This document shows, one piece after another, positions 6,014 to 6,432 of a stretch of 6,432 bases of DNA (position 1 is its first letter; every line of letters begins with the position of its first letter). Below the pieces are notes generated by a model. That model was not told where the DNA came from and did not search any database. It was given only the letters and a program-made list of their open reading frames with translations. Position numbers and translations under genes: made by a program. The stretch covers positions 1 through 6,432 of the forward strand of contig DDXM01000013.1 of the NCBI GenBank assembly GCA_002347485.1. Reading direction: 5' to 3'. Source of the stretch: Anaerolineaceae bacterium UBA2260. Its GTDB lineage: Bacteria > Chloroflexota > Anaerolineae > Anaerolineales > Anaerolineaceae.

Positions 6014-6432
6014 ATGGACAATGATTTTGAGGAGCGCAGCAGTCTGGAAAGTATCCTGGATTACACCCAAACGCTCTGGCGCTGGCTTTGGTTATTGTTA
6101 CTCGTCGCCATGGCAACTGGAGCAGTTGCGTATTACATTACTAACCAACAACCCAGGGTTTATCAATCTTCATCCAGAGCTATCGTAAACGTTGTTTCAC
6201 GCTCAGATTATTACGATTCCTACACCGCCACCTATACCAGTCAGCGCCTGGCTGAGACCTACGCGCAGACTATGGTCACTGAACCTCTATTGCAAGCTGT
6301 GTCAGAAAAATTAGGTTACCCTTTGACAGGTACGGTGAAAGCAACCTCGGTGGAAAACTCGCCAATTTTCGTCGTCACGGTCACAGATTCCGATCCGCGA
6401 AAAGCGGCTGACACAGCCAATGCGGTAGTTGA
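6014..6432 (+). CDS. Wzz/YveK-type polysaccharide chain-length determinant protein, N-terminal part (3' partial)
   Basis: The first 139 codons of a polysaccharide co-polymerase are visible before the window ends. Proteins of this family sit in the cytoplasmic membrane and set the chain length of capsule, exopolysaccharide or O-antigen, often with a tyrosine kinase encoded nearby or fused. Residues 1-13 are acidic (MDNDFEERSSLES), followed by L-D-Y-x-x-x-L-W-R-W as in the Wzz N-terminus, a transmembrane helix at about 22-42, then Y-x-S-S-S-R-A-I-V-N, the usual first beta strand of the extracytoplasmic domain. The segment S-E-K-L-G-Y near 97-102 and V-T-V-T-D-S-D-P-R-K-A-A-D-T-A-N near 121-136 match the family pattern, in which the latter is typically VxxxxxDPxxAAxxAN. 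The start is supported by a nearby ribosome binding site and a promoter. Probably the first gene of a polysaccharide operon that continues to the right. Confidence 0.85.
   Translation, partial: MDNDFEERSSLESILDYTQTLWRWLWLLLLVAMATGAVAYYITNQQPRVYQSSSRAIVNVVSRSDYYDSYTATYTSQRLAETYAQTMVTEPLLQAVSEKLGYPLTGTVKATSVENSPIFVVTVTDSDPRKAADTANAVV

Noticed and set aside
6000..6188. Plus-strand open frame of 62 codons overlapping the Wzz start
   Set aside because: It is out of frame with the Wzz gene, whose transmembrane helix and family motifs are clear. It has no separate ribosome binding site.

Overview
The window most resembles a chromosomal segment from the phylum Chloroflexota, probably class Anaerolineae. 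This is inferred from a gingipain-like (family C25) peptidase carrying Ig, CarboxypepD_reg and Fn3 modules but no visible type IX sorting domain, from a secreted transglycosylase ending in the Thr/Pro tail (TPTNTP-type repeats) common in that group, and from moderate GC content. No rRNA, tRNA or housekeeping marker is present to confirm it. The theme is the cell surface: two exported proteins and one membrane protein of polysaccharide export.

Layout. (1) From the left edge to 3790 (+): the 3' part of a very large secreted C25 cysteine peptidase. Its reading frame is open to the window edge, so the true start lies upstream. It has a beta-rich N-terminal region, the C25 catalytic domain with His and Cys in the expected spacing, two Ig-like repeats, two CarboxypepD_reg-like repeats and three Fn3-like repeats. 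(2) 3791-3876: a short convergent intergenic gap with a strong stem-loop that terminates at least the minus-strand gene. (3) About 5760 down to 3877 (-): a secreted, cysteine-rich lytic transglycosylase with a signal peptide, an uncharacterised N-terminal half, an SLT domain and a Thr/Pro tail. (4) 5761-6013: a 253-bp divergent regulatory region with imperfect 13-bp tandem repeats and overlapping candidate promoters for both directions. (5) 6014 to the right edge (+): the start of a Wzz/YveK-type chain-length determinant, cut by the window edge and probably the first gene of an exopolysaccharide operon.

The three genes do not form one operon. The first two converge, and the second and third diverge from a shared control region. 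A plausible common thread is envelope remodelling: peptidoglycan cleavage, secreted proteolysis and surface polysaccharide. The most interesting unexplained items are the 13-bp repeat array in the divergent region, the sharp AT-rich patch covering the catalytic centre of the peptidase gene, and the unrecognised cysteine-rich module of the transglycosylase. I saw no mobile element, CRISPR array, RNA gene or clearly new multi-gene system.
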